Shown piece by piece: positions 22,726 to 30,178 of a stretch of DNA of 32,390 bases. The notes under the pieces were generated by a model. It saw only the letters and a program-made list of their open reading frames with translations, was not told where the DNA came from and did not search any database. Each line of letters begins with the position of its first letter. Position 1 is the first letter of the stretch. The position numbers were made by a program, and so were the translations under genes. Origin of the DNA: TMED14 sp041158165 (GTDB lineage Bacteria > Bacteroidota > Bacteroidia > Flavobacteriales > Schleiferiaceae); the NCBI GenBank assembly GCA_041158165.1, contig JBEBBW010000016.1, positions 1 through 32,390 on the forward strand. Direction: 5' to 3'.

Positions 22726-24198
22726 ATGAATAAACGCGCAATAGTAATCGGTTCTGGCTTCGCTGGAATGTCCAGTGCAGCCTACCTCGCCCAAGCAGGC
22801 TACGACGTGAACGTGCTTGAGATGCACGACGTTCCGGGTGGGCGAGGCCGACAGTGGTCAAAAGACGGTTTTACGTTTGACCTTGGGCCATCCTTTTACT
22901 GGATGCCTGACGTTTTCGAGACCTTTTTTAGCCATTTCGGTAAGAAATCGAGCGACTACTACGAATTGCGCCGGCTGGATCCCTCTTACAGTATTTACTT
23001 CGAAGATGGCCCTATGCCGATTCCCGCATCGATGGATGAAATCGAAGCGCTCTTTGAACGACTTGAGCCAGGCTCTGCAGCGCGCCTCCGCGTTTTTTTA
23101 AAGGATGCGGAATACAAATACCGGGTTGGAATTGACGACTTAGTGCGCAAGCCGTCCCGCAGCGTGATGGAGTTTGCCGACATGCGCATCCTGACCGGAC
23201 TTCTTCGAATGGACTTGCTTCGCAGCATTCGCGGAAGCATCGCCAAAGTGGTTACCCACCCAAAACTTCGCCAACTCCTCGAATTCCCAGTCCTCTTTTT
23301 GGGTGCCACACCTAGCAATACCCCTGCGCTGTACAGCCTAATGAACTACTCAGACTTTGCACAGGGCACCTGGTATCCCATGGGCGGTATGTACTCGGTG
23401 GTTCAAGGCTTTTTTCGATTGGCTCAAGAGCAGGGCGTGCAGTTCACCTTCAATCAGGAAGTGACAGGCTTTCGCTACGAGGGACGCAACATTACCGGAG
23501 TGTATGTTGGGGACACGCTGTACGAGGCCGACGTTGTGGTCGCGTCAGCAGACTATGCCCATGTCGAGCAAAAGCTGCTCAAACCGGAATTTCGCCGCTA
23601 CTCCGCTTCGTATTGGGCGAAGCGAAAAATGGCTCCGTCCGCATTTATGTACTACTTGGGATTGGATTGCAAGCTTCCTCATCTTGAGCACCATAGCTTG
23701 TTTTTTGATGCCGATTTTGACACCCACGCCGACGCAATCTACACCCGGCCTCGATGGCCCGAAAAGCCACTTTTTTACCTCAGCCTAGCGTCAGCCACCG
23801 ACGAAACAGCCGCACCTGAGGGTAACGAATCGCTGGTCATTCTAATCCCAATGGCTACGGGATTAGAAGAAGACGACGCGACCCGAGAACGCTACCTAGA
23901 TATGGTAGCGGAACGAATGCACGCCCAAATCGGTGTGGACATTCGCGAACACATCGTGCTCAAGCGCACGTTTGCCTACCGTGATTTTATCAAGGAGTAC
24001 CATGCGCACCGCGGCAACGCCTACGGATTGGCGAATACCCTTGACCAAACGGCCATCCTTAAACCTAGCCTCAAGGGCAAGTTGAATAACCTTTATTATG
24101 CTGGCCAATTGACCGTTCCCGGTCCTGGTGTGCCGCCTTGCATTATTTCAGGTGAAGTTGTTGCACGTGAAATCACTAAAGAACACCCAATCGCATGA
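22726..24198 (+). CDS. crtI: Phytoene desaturase CrtI
   Basis: A 490-aa FAD-dependent desaturase converting colourless phytoene to coloured carotenes such as lycopene. The N-terminal dinucleotide fold is VIGSGFAGMSSAAYLAQAGYDVNVLE (GxGxxG at 9-14), followed by PGGRGRQW and FDLGPSFYWMPD. The C-terminal CrtI signature is YAGQLTVPGPGVPPCIISGEVVA. Length is typical. It starts immediately after the sigma stop codon and overlaps crtB by 4 bases (ATGA), so expression is coupled. No geranylgeranyl diphosphate synthase, cyclase or hydroxylase gene is in the window. Confidence 0.96.
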   Translation: MNKRAIVIGSGFAGMSSAAYLAQAGYDVNVLEMHDVPGGRGRQWSKDGFTFDLGPSFYWMPDVFETFFSHFGKKSSDYYELRRLDPSYSIYFEDGPMPIPASMDEIEALFERLEPGSAARLRVFLKDAEYKYRVGIDDLVRKPSRSVMEFADMRILTGLLRMDLLRSIRGSIAKVVTHPKLRQLLEFPVLFLGATPSNTPALYSLMNYSDFAQGTWYPMGGMYSVVQGFFRLAQEQGVQFTFNQEVTGFRYEGRNITGVYVGDTLYEADVVVASADYAHVEQKLLKPEFRRYSASYWAKRKMAPSAFMYYLGLDCKLPHLEHHSLFFDADFDTHADAIYTRPRWPEKPLFYLSLASATDETAAPEGNESLVILIPMATGLEEDDATRERYLDMVAERMHAQIGVDIREHIVLKRTFAYRDFIKEYHAHRGNAYGLANTLDQTAILKPSLKGKLNNLYYAGQLTVPGPGVPPCIISGEVVAREITKEHPIA

Positions 24199-25031
24199 TG
24201 GATCTCTACACTAAAACTTCACTCCGTGTGAGTAAGGACATTACCAAAGCGTATTCGACGTCGTTTTCGTTGGGCATTCTAGGATTATCCAAGCCGTTGC
24301 GCGATCCGATCTACGCCATTTACGGCTTTGTCCGCGTGGCTGATGAAATTGTGGATACGTTTCACGGAAGTCCCCAGCGCGAACTTCTTGAGCGTTTCTG
24401 GGCGGACACCGATAAAGCGATCGACGAGCAGATTTCAACCAACCCCGTGCTCCATGCCTTTCAGTATGTGGTGAATGCCTATCAAATTGACCGAGGGCTC
24501 ATTAACACCTTTCTGCGCTCCATGGAAATGGACCTTGAAGACCGGACCTACGATCAGTCTGCCTACGAACAGTACATTCTAGGCAGTGCTGAAGTGGTGG
24601 GACTAATGTGCCTTAAAGTATTCGTCAAGGGCGATCAACATGCCTACGAGCAACTTACGCCGTATGCGATGAAGCTTGGCTCTGCGTTTCAAAAAATCAA
24701 CTTCCTTCGCGACGTGGCTGCCGACTTCAAAGCACTTGGTCGCACCTACTTCCCCAACGTGGACCTGACCACGTTTGACGACGATGCGAAAATGGCCATT
24801 GAGCGCGACATCGAGCGCGACTTCCGCAAAGGCTACGAAGGAATTCTTAAGCTTCCCAAGGGGTCTCGCTTTGGGGTGTACATTGCCTACATGTACTACT
24901 ACGCACTCTTTCAAAAGATTATGCGTACTCCCTCATCTGAAGTTTTTTCTGCCCGCATCCGCATTAGTAACCGAAAAAAATACCGTCTCTTTGCGAGCTC
25001 ATTCGTGCGCCACGCACTGAATTTATTATAA
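24195..25031 (+). CDS. crtB: Phytoene synthase CrtB
   Basis: A 278-aa prenyl transferase that joins two geranylgeranyl diphosphates into phytoene. Two Asp-rich metal sites are present: DEIVD at 50-54 and DVAAD at 173-177. The typical TKAYSTSFS start and RDVAADFKALGRTYFP segment are also present. ATG occurs twice in tandem (24195 and 24198); the first overlaps the crtI stop. The gene abuts idi with no spacing. All residues expected for activity are present. Confidence 0.95.
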   Translation: MMDLYTKTSLRVSKDITKAYSTSFSLGILGLSKPLRDPIYAIYGFVRVADEIVDTFHGSPQRELLERFWADTDKAIDEQISTNPVLHAFQYVVNAYQIDRGLINTFLRSMEMDLEDRTYDQSAYEQYILGSAEVVGLMCLKVFVKGDQHAYEQLTPYAMKLGSAFQKINFLRDVAADFKALGRTYFPNVDLTTFDDDAKMAIERDIERDFRKGYEGILKLPKGSRFGVYIAYMYYYALFQKIMRTPSSEVFSARIRISNRKKYRLFASSFVRHALNLL

Positions 25032-25556
25032 ATGGAAACAGTTATCCTCGTCAACTCGGCCGATGAGCCGATCGGACGGATGGAGAAGTTAGCAGCCCAC
25101 GAGCGCGGACTCCTTCACCGTGCATTTTCGGTTTTTTTATTCAATGAACGCGGAGAAACCTTGCTTCAGCAGCGTGCGGCGGGCAAGTACCACTCGCCGT
25201 TGCTTTGGACCAACTCCTGCTGCAGCCACCAGCGTGAAGGCGAATCAAACCTCGAGGCCGCAACTCGCCGACTCGGCGAAGAGTTGGGAGTGGATTCCAC
25301 AAAATTGTCGAACCTTCGGGACTCCTTTCACTTTATTTACCGAGCGGAATTTGACAACGGCCTCACCGAACACGAGCTTGACCACGTCATTTTGGGAACC
25401 TACACGGGTTCGTTTGAACTAAACCGCGAAGAAGTCGAAGCCATTCGTTGGATTTCGATGGCCGAACTGGCCCATGAGATGGAAGCCCAGCCGGAGCACT
25501 TCACCGCCTGGTTCCAAATCATTTTCCGCGAATACCAAAGCCATCTTCCCAAATGA
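25032..25556 (+). CDS. idi: Isopentenyl-diphosphate delta-isomerase, type 1
   Basis: A 174-aa Nudix-fold enzyme interconverting isopentenyl and dimethylallyl diphosphate, the precursors of carotenoids. Catalytic Cys64 is in NSCCSH (61-66). The metal-binding Glu residues are in TEHELDH (112-118), and the Nudix-like helix is AATRRLGEELG (76-86). It follows crtB directly and overlaps the pterin gene by 4 bases (ATGA). Its presence in the operon suggests precursor supply rises together with carotenoid synthesis. Confidence 0.95.
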   Translation: METVILVNSADEPIGRMEKLAAHERGLLHRAFSVFLFNERGETLLQQRAAGKYHSPLLWTNSCCSHQREGESNLEAATRRLGEELGVDSTKLSNLRDSFHFIYRAEFDNGLTEHELDHVILGTYTGSFELNREEVEAIRWISMAELAHEMEAQPEHFTAWFQIIFREYQSHLPK

Positions 25557-25981
25557 ATTTCCAATCATTGCGCGCTTCGGTCAGTCGACACGCTCACTTT
25601 AATGCAGCGCACCGGCTTTACGTCAAAGAATGGAGTGACGAGCAAAACGCCGCGCAGTTTGGACTGTGTTCGAATCCGCGCTACCACGGCCACAACTACG
25701 AACTAATTGTTCGCGTCACAGGCCCAATAGATCGAGTTACTGGGTATGTTATTGATCTCGGAGTGCTTTCAGACCTTATCAAGCGCGAAGTAGAGGCCAA
25801 GTTGGACCACCGCAACCTCAATGAAGAGGTTCCTGAATTCGCCAACTTGATTCCGTCTGCAGAACACATTGCCGCGGTTATTTGGCATTGGCTTCGTCCG
25901 CATTTGAACCCGGAGCTAACGCTTCACGTTACGCTTTATGAAACCCCCCGAAATTTTGTTGAATACGATGGCGCAGAATAA
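25553..25981 (+). CDS. 6-pyruvoyl-tetrahydropterin synthase family protein (PTPS-II-like)
   Basis: A 142-aa COG0720 enzyme. Zinc ligands are His20 (HFNAAH) and His45/His47 (HGH). Catalytic Cys39 and the Asp85-His86 pair (LDHRNLN) are present, and ETPRNF closes the pterin pocket. The CxxxxxHGH spacing (C39 to H45) is that of 6-pyruvoyl-tetrahydropterin synthases, not the CxxxHGH of the queuosine enzyme QueD, and there is no substituting Glu of the folate type. It would convert 7,8-dihydroneopterin triphosphate, the product of FolE encoded next, to 6-pyruvoyl-tetrahydropterin. The two genes overlap by 14 bases. No sepiapterin reductase is in the window, so the end product is unknown. Confidence 0.88.
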   Translation: MNFQSLRASVSRHAHFNAAHRLYVKEWSDEQNAAQFGLCSNPRYHGHNYELIVRVTGPIDRVTGYVIDLGVLSDLIKREVEAKLDHRNLNEEVPEFANLIPSAEHIAAVIWHWLRPHLNPELTLHVTLYETPRNFVEYDGAE

Positions 25982-26639
25982 AATTTTTCACGGAACTCCA
26001 GTCACCAATGGGTTAAAGCCGGCCAACGGAAGGCATTTGGCGACGCCAACGCTTGAAGAAAACCTACTTCAGCCTGACGCAGAGAAAATCGATCGGATAG
26101 CACAGAAATTCGGGGAGATCATGGATATTCTTGGTCTAGATCGCAGCGACGACTCGCTAAAAGACACGCCCCGTCGCGTGGCTAAAATGTTCGTGCTAGA
26201 GCAATTTGCGGGGCTTAATCCGCTCAACAAGCCCGAGGTAACCCTATTTGACAACCGCTACCACTACGACGAAATGGTTCTCGAGCGCAACATCACATTG
26301 CATTCCACCTGCGAGCACCATTTTGTTCCCATTTTGGGAGTGTGCCATGTCGCGTATTTCTCTTCAGGACAGGTTGTTGGGCTATCTAAATTGAACCGAA
26401 TAGTTAAGTATTACGCCAAGCGTCCACAAGTACAAGAGCGGCTAACCGAACAGATTGCGGCCGAACTTAAAAAGGTGCTCCACACCGAAGACGTAGCGGT
26501 GTACGTTGACGCCGAGCACTTGTGCGTTAAAATGCGCGGGGTAGAAGACGCCCACAGTTCTACGGTGACGAGCCACTTTGGCGGGAAATTCCGCGAGCCC
26601 GAAGTTCGAGCTGAGTTTTTGCAGGCTATTCGCGGTTAA
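25968..26639 (+). CDS. folE: GTP cyclohydrolase I FolE
   Basis: A 223-aa enzyme opening GTP to 7,8-dihydroneopterin triphosphate, the first step to folates and other pterins. The zinc site is Cys115 and His118 (STCEHH) with Cys186 (EHLCVKMRG). The conserved core includes DTPRRVAKMF, VGLSKLNRIV and TSHFGG. ATG 25968 is preferred over an earlier in-frame ATG at 25938 because it shortens an unlikely overlap with the PTPS gene. Since FolE genes also occur in LitR/CarH-controlled operons of proteobacteria, light control here is plausible. Confidence 0.95.
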   Translation: MAQNKIFHGTPVTNGLKPANGRHLATPTLEENLLQPDAEKIDRIAQKFGEIMDILGLDRSDDSLKDTPRRVAKMFVLEQFAGLNPLNKPEVTLFDNRYHYDEMVLERNITLHSTCEHHFVPILGVCHVAYFSSGQVVGLSKLNRIVKYYAKRPQVQERLTEQIAAELKKVLHTEDVAVYVDAEHLCVKMRGVEDAHSSTVTSHFGGKFREPEVRAEFLQAIRG

Positions 26640-26644
26640 GCGCC

Positions 26645-27958
26645 ATGGTCCTTTTTTGGTTTCGTCGAGACCTTCGCCTTGAGGACAATGCGGGATTAGC
26701 CAAGGCGCTGGAACTGGGTGTGCCGGTGCAGCCAGTGTTCGTGTTTGATCGCAGCATACTCGATCGGCTCGAGGAGCGAAGTGATGCACGCGTTAACTTC
26801 ATCCATGCACAGCTACACGTTCTAGATCAAGAATTTCGCAAGCACGGTGGGAGCCTGTGGTGCTATTACGGTACTCCCGAAGAAGCACACACTCATTGGA
26901 TCGCGAACCATCCTGAAATCCAGGGCGTTGTCGCAAACCGAGACTACGAGCCCTATGCTCGGCAACGTGATCAACAGATTGACGAAACGTACCGCCAATC
27001 CGGAAGGTGGTTTAAAGGCACAAAGGACCATGTCGTTTTTGAGAAAAACGAGGTGGTAAAGCCCGACGGAGCCCCGTATTCCGTCTTTACGCCCTACAGC
27101 CGAAAGTGGCGGGAGCGGTTATCCTCCGAAGGCATCCCGCACCACGATTCGCAATCGGGATTAGCGCTGCATCTACACCGTTCCGAAGGCTTGTATCCTA
27201 TTCCTTCGCTTGAAAAAATGGGCTTTTCTCCCAGTCTGGTGTCAATACCGCAGTGCGAATGGACGGCTAATCAGGTGAAAAACTACGCGCGCAACCGCGA
27301 TACGCCAGGTCTTGAGCACGGGACCACCCGCCTGGGCGTACACCTGCGTTTTGGTACATTAAGCGTGCGTTCGCTACTCCGGCAGACGCGTGAATTGAGC
27401 GAGACCTTTGTGAGTGAACTCATTTGGCGGGATTTCTATCAAATGGTGCTATACCACTGCCCAGAAAGCCCTGCCAAAGCAATCAAGCCAGCCTACGATC
27501 GCATTCAGTGGGAACATAACGAAGCGCATTTTAGCGCATGGTGCGAGGGGAGAACGGGGTACCCACTTGTTGACGCCGGCATGCGTCAGCTCAATGCGAC
27601 GGGCTACATGCACAACCGAGTGCGCATGGTGGTTGCCAGCTTCTTTACCAAGCACCTCTTGCTGGACTGGCGGCTGGGTGAAGCGTACTTCGCCCAAAAG
27701 CTACTGGACTACGACCAAGCGAGCAATGTGGGCGGTTGGCAGTGGGCGAGTGGTTCGGGTAACGACGCTGCTCCGTACTTCCGAATCTTTAATCCCGAAA
27801 GCCAGCTTGCCAAGTTTGATAAAAACCTAGTTTACGTCAAGCGCTGGGTTCCGGAGTACGGAACATCGTCATACCCCAAGCCCATTGTGGACCACGCTTT
27901 TGCGCGACAACGCTGCTTAGAGCGCTACAAGTTGGGGCTTAGCGAGGTTCAAGCATGA
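26645..27958 (+). CDS. phr: Deoxyribodipyrimidine (CPD) photolyase
   Basis: A 437-aa blue-light enzyme that splits UV-induced pyrimidine dimers. The N-terminal antenna domain begins FWFRRDLRLEDN. The FAD domain shows GYPLVDAGMRQL, TGYMHNRVRM, DWRLGE and NVGGWQWASG. Lesion-binding residues match E. coli Phr: Glu258 and Trp261 (ELIWRDFY) and Asn361. The electron-transfer Trp triad maps to Trp289, Trp342 and Trp365 with the E. coli spacing (53 and 23). It is thus predicted to be a working photolyase rather than a signalling cryptochrome. It is the last gene of the operon, 5 bases after folE. Its 3' end overlaps the convergent gene by 10 bases. Confidence 0.95.
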   Translation: MVLFWFRRDLRLEDNAGLAKALELGVPVQPVFVFDRSILDRLEERSDARVNFIHAQLHVLDQEFRKHGGSLWCYYGTPEEAHTHWIANHPEIQGVVANRDYEPYARQRDQQIDETYRQSGRWFKGTKDHVVFEKNEVVKPDGAPYSVFTPYSRKWRERLSSEGIPHHDSQSGLALHLHRSEGLYPIPSLEKMGFSPSLVSIPQCEWTANQVKNYARNRDTPGLEHGTTRLGVHLRFGTLSVRSLLRQTRELSETFVSELIWRDFYQMVLYHCPESPAKAIKPAYDRIQWEHNEAHFSAWCEGRTGYPLVDAGMRQLNATGYMHNRVRMVVASFFTKHLLLDWRLGEAYFAQKLLDYDQASNVGGWQWASGSGNDAAPYFRIFNPESQLAKFDKNLVYVKRWVPEYGTSSYPKPIVDHAFARQRCLERYKLGLSEVQA

Positions 27959-29370
27959 AGGGATTTAGGCGACTTAGGGTAGCCAAAAAGTCCCTTTTCT
28001 TTAATTATGCTGTCCACATAGGTTGGTAGGCAAGATTCCCAACCATCTTCACCGCTGCGGATTTTACGGAGCACTTCACGACTCCAAATACTCAGAATCT
28101 CAGGGTCAAAGTCGTGAATGTCCCTTACTCGGCGCGCCTGCTTGAGGTAGTCGTAAATATTGCGGAATAGATCATTTACAACGATATCATCTGTCGTCGT
28201 CACCTTACCCTCGTTGCTGAACGGATATGCGTAAATGATCAGGCTCTTCGAGAAAAGGCGCCCCATGGCCTCCAAAATTCCGCCCGTGAGGTGGTCGTAG
28301 TACTTGTCTTCAAAAATTTCTTGAAGTGAGGGGATTCCCATGATGAGCCCCATTCGCTTTTTCGTGAAGTTGGCAAAGTAATCCACCAAGCGGTAGTACT
28401 CCTGGTAGTTTGAGATAAGCACGGTTTGCCCGATGCTGCACAAAATGTCGGCGCGGTCTAGGAAATCTTGCTCGTCGAGGTTGCCGTCGGCGAGTAGGTT
28501 GTTTAACGTGATTTCAAAAAGGACCACTGTGTCGTCTTTTTCTACGCTATTGGACTTGATGAACTGCTTATAGCCTTTCTTAATCATGTCCATATTGACC
28601 TTGGTAACAGGCCTGAAACTCCCTCGCATTGCGAGGATATTCTTTTTATACAGCAGCTCTGCAGGAAGGAGGTTTTTGCCTTCAGGTCCAAAAATTACCG
28701 CGTCGGTAAAACCGTTCTTAATGAGCTGAAGCGACATAAGCCGATTATCTACATGCTCAAAGTCAGGACCCAAAAAATTAATCAAATCGACTTCAATGGC
28801 GGATTTCTCGATGCCATCGTAAAGGCTCAATAGAAATTTCTTCGGTTCGTCAAAGTAGTTAAAGGCTGCGTAAATCAGGTTGACTCCCATCGCGCCAATA
28901 GTCTCCTGCTGGTACTTCGCATTGTCTTCGTGAAGGCGAACGTGCACAATGACTTCATTGGCTTCTCCGTCGGGACGAGTCTGGTATCGGATACCCAGCC
29001 AACCGTGACCCTTGAATGTTTTCGCAAAATTGATGGTAGCGACGGTGTTTGCGAACGCAAAAAAGCACTTATCTGGAGATCTATCTCGGTCAATCCGCTC
29101 GTGAAGCAAACGGTACTCGTGGTTGAGCATCTTGCGAAGGCGGTTCTCTGAAACATATCGTCCGTCAGCTTCGCGCCCGTAAATCGCATCAGAAAACTCC
29201 TTGTCGTACGCGCTCATCGCCTTGGCAATGGTTCCTGAAGCGCCACCTGCCCTGAAAAAGTGACGGACGGTTTCTTGTCCAGCGCCGATTTCGGCAAAGG
29301 AACCGTACACATTGGGATTTAAGTTCGTCCTGAGCGCTTTTTGCGCGGCACTTAATACCATGTCAGCCAT
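27949..29370 (-). CDS. Conserved protein of unknown function (473 aa)
   Basis: I recognise this as a conserved bacterial family, sometimes labelled nicotinate-nucleotide adenylyltransferase in databases, but I cannot confirm that role. The HxGH and ISSTxxR motifs of nucleotidyltransferases are not seen. There is no signal peptide or membrane helix. The N-terminus has a FAEIGAGQETVRHFFRAGGASGTIAKAMSAYD segment. Later parts include VNLIYAAFNYFDEP, VVLFEITLNNLLADG and MGLIMGIPSLQEIFEDKYYDHLTGGILEAMG in separate blocks. Start ATG 29370 follows a TACCTTTG box by 4 bases. It diverges from the MBL-fold gene with 28 bases between start codons. Confidence 0.8.
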   Translation of the reverse strand: MADMVLSAAQKALRTNLNPNVYGSFAEIGAGQETVRHFFRAGGASGTIAKAMSAYDKEFSDAIYGREADGRYVSENRLRKMLNHEYRLLHERIDRDRSPDKCFFAFANTVATINFAKTFKGHGWLGIRYQTRPDGEANEVIVHVRLHEDNAKYQQETIGAMGVNLIYAAFNYFDEPKKFLLSLYDGIEKSAIEVDLINFLGPDFEHVDNRLMSLQLIKNGFTDAVIFGPEGKNLLPAELLYKKNILAMRGSFRPVTKVNMDMIKKGYKQFIKSNSVEKDDTVVLFEITLNNLLADGNLDEQDFLDRADILCSIGQTVLISNYQEYYRLVDYFANFTKKRMGLIMGIPSLQEIFEDKYYDHLTGGILEAMGRLFSKSLIIYAYPFSNEGKVTTTDDIVVNDLFRNIYDYLKQARRVRDIHDFDPEILSIWSREVLRKIRSGEDGWESCLPTYVDSIIKEKGLFGYPKSPKSLHA

Positions 29371-29374
29371 AGTT

Positions 29375-29393
29375 CAAAGGTAGCGTACATTTG
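29375..29393. promoter_or_regulatory. Back-to-back -7 elements for the 473-aa protein (-) and MBL-fold gene (+)
   Basis: TACCTTTG on the minus strand (29382-29375) is 4 bases from the ATG at 29370. TACATTTG on the plus strand (29386-29393) is 5 bases from the ATG at 29399. Both are perfect TAnnTTTG and only 3 bases lie between them. The two polymerases would compete for the same DNA. Confidence 0.7.
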
Positions 29394-29398
29394 GCCTG

Positions 29399-30178
29399 AT
29401 GCCCGCGATTTTCTTGGATTTTTTTGGTACCGGAACAAGTCAAGGAGTGCCTATTATTGGCTGCCAGTGCCTCGTATGTACCTCTAGTGATGTTCGCAAT
29501 CAACGCTTGCGTTCCTCGGTCTTAATAACTACCGAAATGGCATCTGTTCTTATTGATTGCGGTCCGGACTTTCGTCAGCAAATGCTGCGGTCCAGGCCAA
29601 ATCGGCTCGATGCGGTGGTTCTTACCCACGAACACATGGATCATGTGTCTGGCCTGGACGACTTAAGGCCGTTGATTTTTCGAGAAAATCGGCCGATGCC
29701 CATATGGATGACCGAACGCGTGGAACGTCGCCTGAGGCAGCAGTTCGCGTATGCGTTCGCTGCTGAACGCTACCCCGGGGCGCCCGAATTTGATGTCCGC
29801 CGAATTACCCACCCAGATGGGTTTGCCATAGGTGATCAAGAATGGGTTCCACTATTAGGAGAACACGGGTCGTGGCCTGTGCTAGGTTTTCGCATTGGTC
29901 CGATCGTTTACCTTACGGATCTGTCGGGAATGGGTGACTCTGAACGCAGCAAAATCGTTGGGGCCAAAGTGCTTGTAGTCAACGCACTCCGTAAAACGCC
30001 ACATATTGCTCATTTCACCTTGGGTCAGGCCATAGTTTTCGCCCAGACGTGCGGGGTGCCTGAAGTATACTTTACCCATATTTCACACCACCTTGGGCTG
30101 CACGCCGAAGAAGACCTTTCACTACCTCAAGGAATGAAATTGGCCTACGATGGACTGAAAATTTCCGTGGAATATTAA
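29399..30178 (+). CDS. MBL-fold metal-dependent hydrolase (PhnP-like)
   Basis: A 259-aa metallo-beta-lactamase-fold enzyme. The metal motif THEHMDH (76-82) gives the HxHxDH signature. FFGTGTSQGVP and GCQCLVC with three cysteines (22, 24, 27) resemble PhnP-type phosphoribosyl cyclic phosphodiesterases, whose cysteines hold an extra zinc. Later ligands are in YLTDLSG and FTHISHHLGLH. There are no phn genes nearby, so the substrate is open; a cyclic phosphodiester or tRNA/lipoate-type role cannot be told apart here. Its stop overlaps the convergent dihydroorotase-like gene by 4 bases. Confidence 0.85.
   Translation: MPAIFLDFFGTGTSQGVPIIGCQCLVCTSSDVRNQRLRSSVLITTEMASVLIDCGPDFRQQMLRSRPNRLDAVVLTHEHMDHVSGLDDLRPLIFRENRPMPIWMTERVERRLRQQFAYAFAAERYPGAPEFDVRRITHPDGFAIGDQEWVPLLGEHGSWPVLGFRIGPIVYLTDLSGMGDSERSKIVGAKVLVVNALRKTPHIAHFTLGQAIVFAQTCGVPEVYFTHISHHLGLHAEEDLSLPQGMKLAYDGLKISVEY

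Noticed and set aside
25553..25981. QueD (queuosine) assignment for the pterin gene
   Set aside because: QueD has CxxxHGH; this protein has CxxxxxHGH with the long PTPS-like stretch after it, and no other queuosine gene is nearby.
26645..27958. Cryptochrome (signalling) assignment
   Set aside because: All CPD-photolyase lesion-binding residues and the Trp triad are present with E. coli spacing, so a repair enzyme is the simpler reading.
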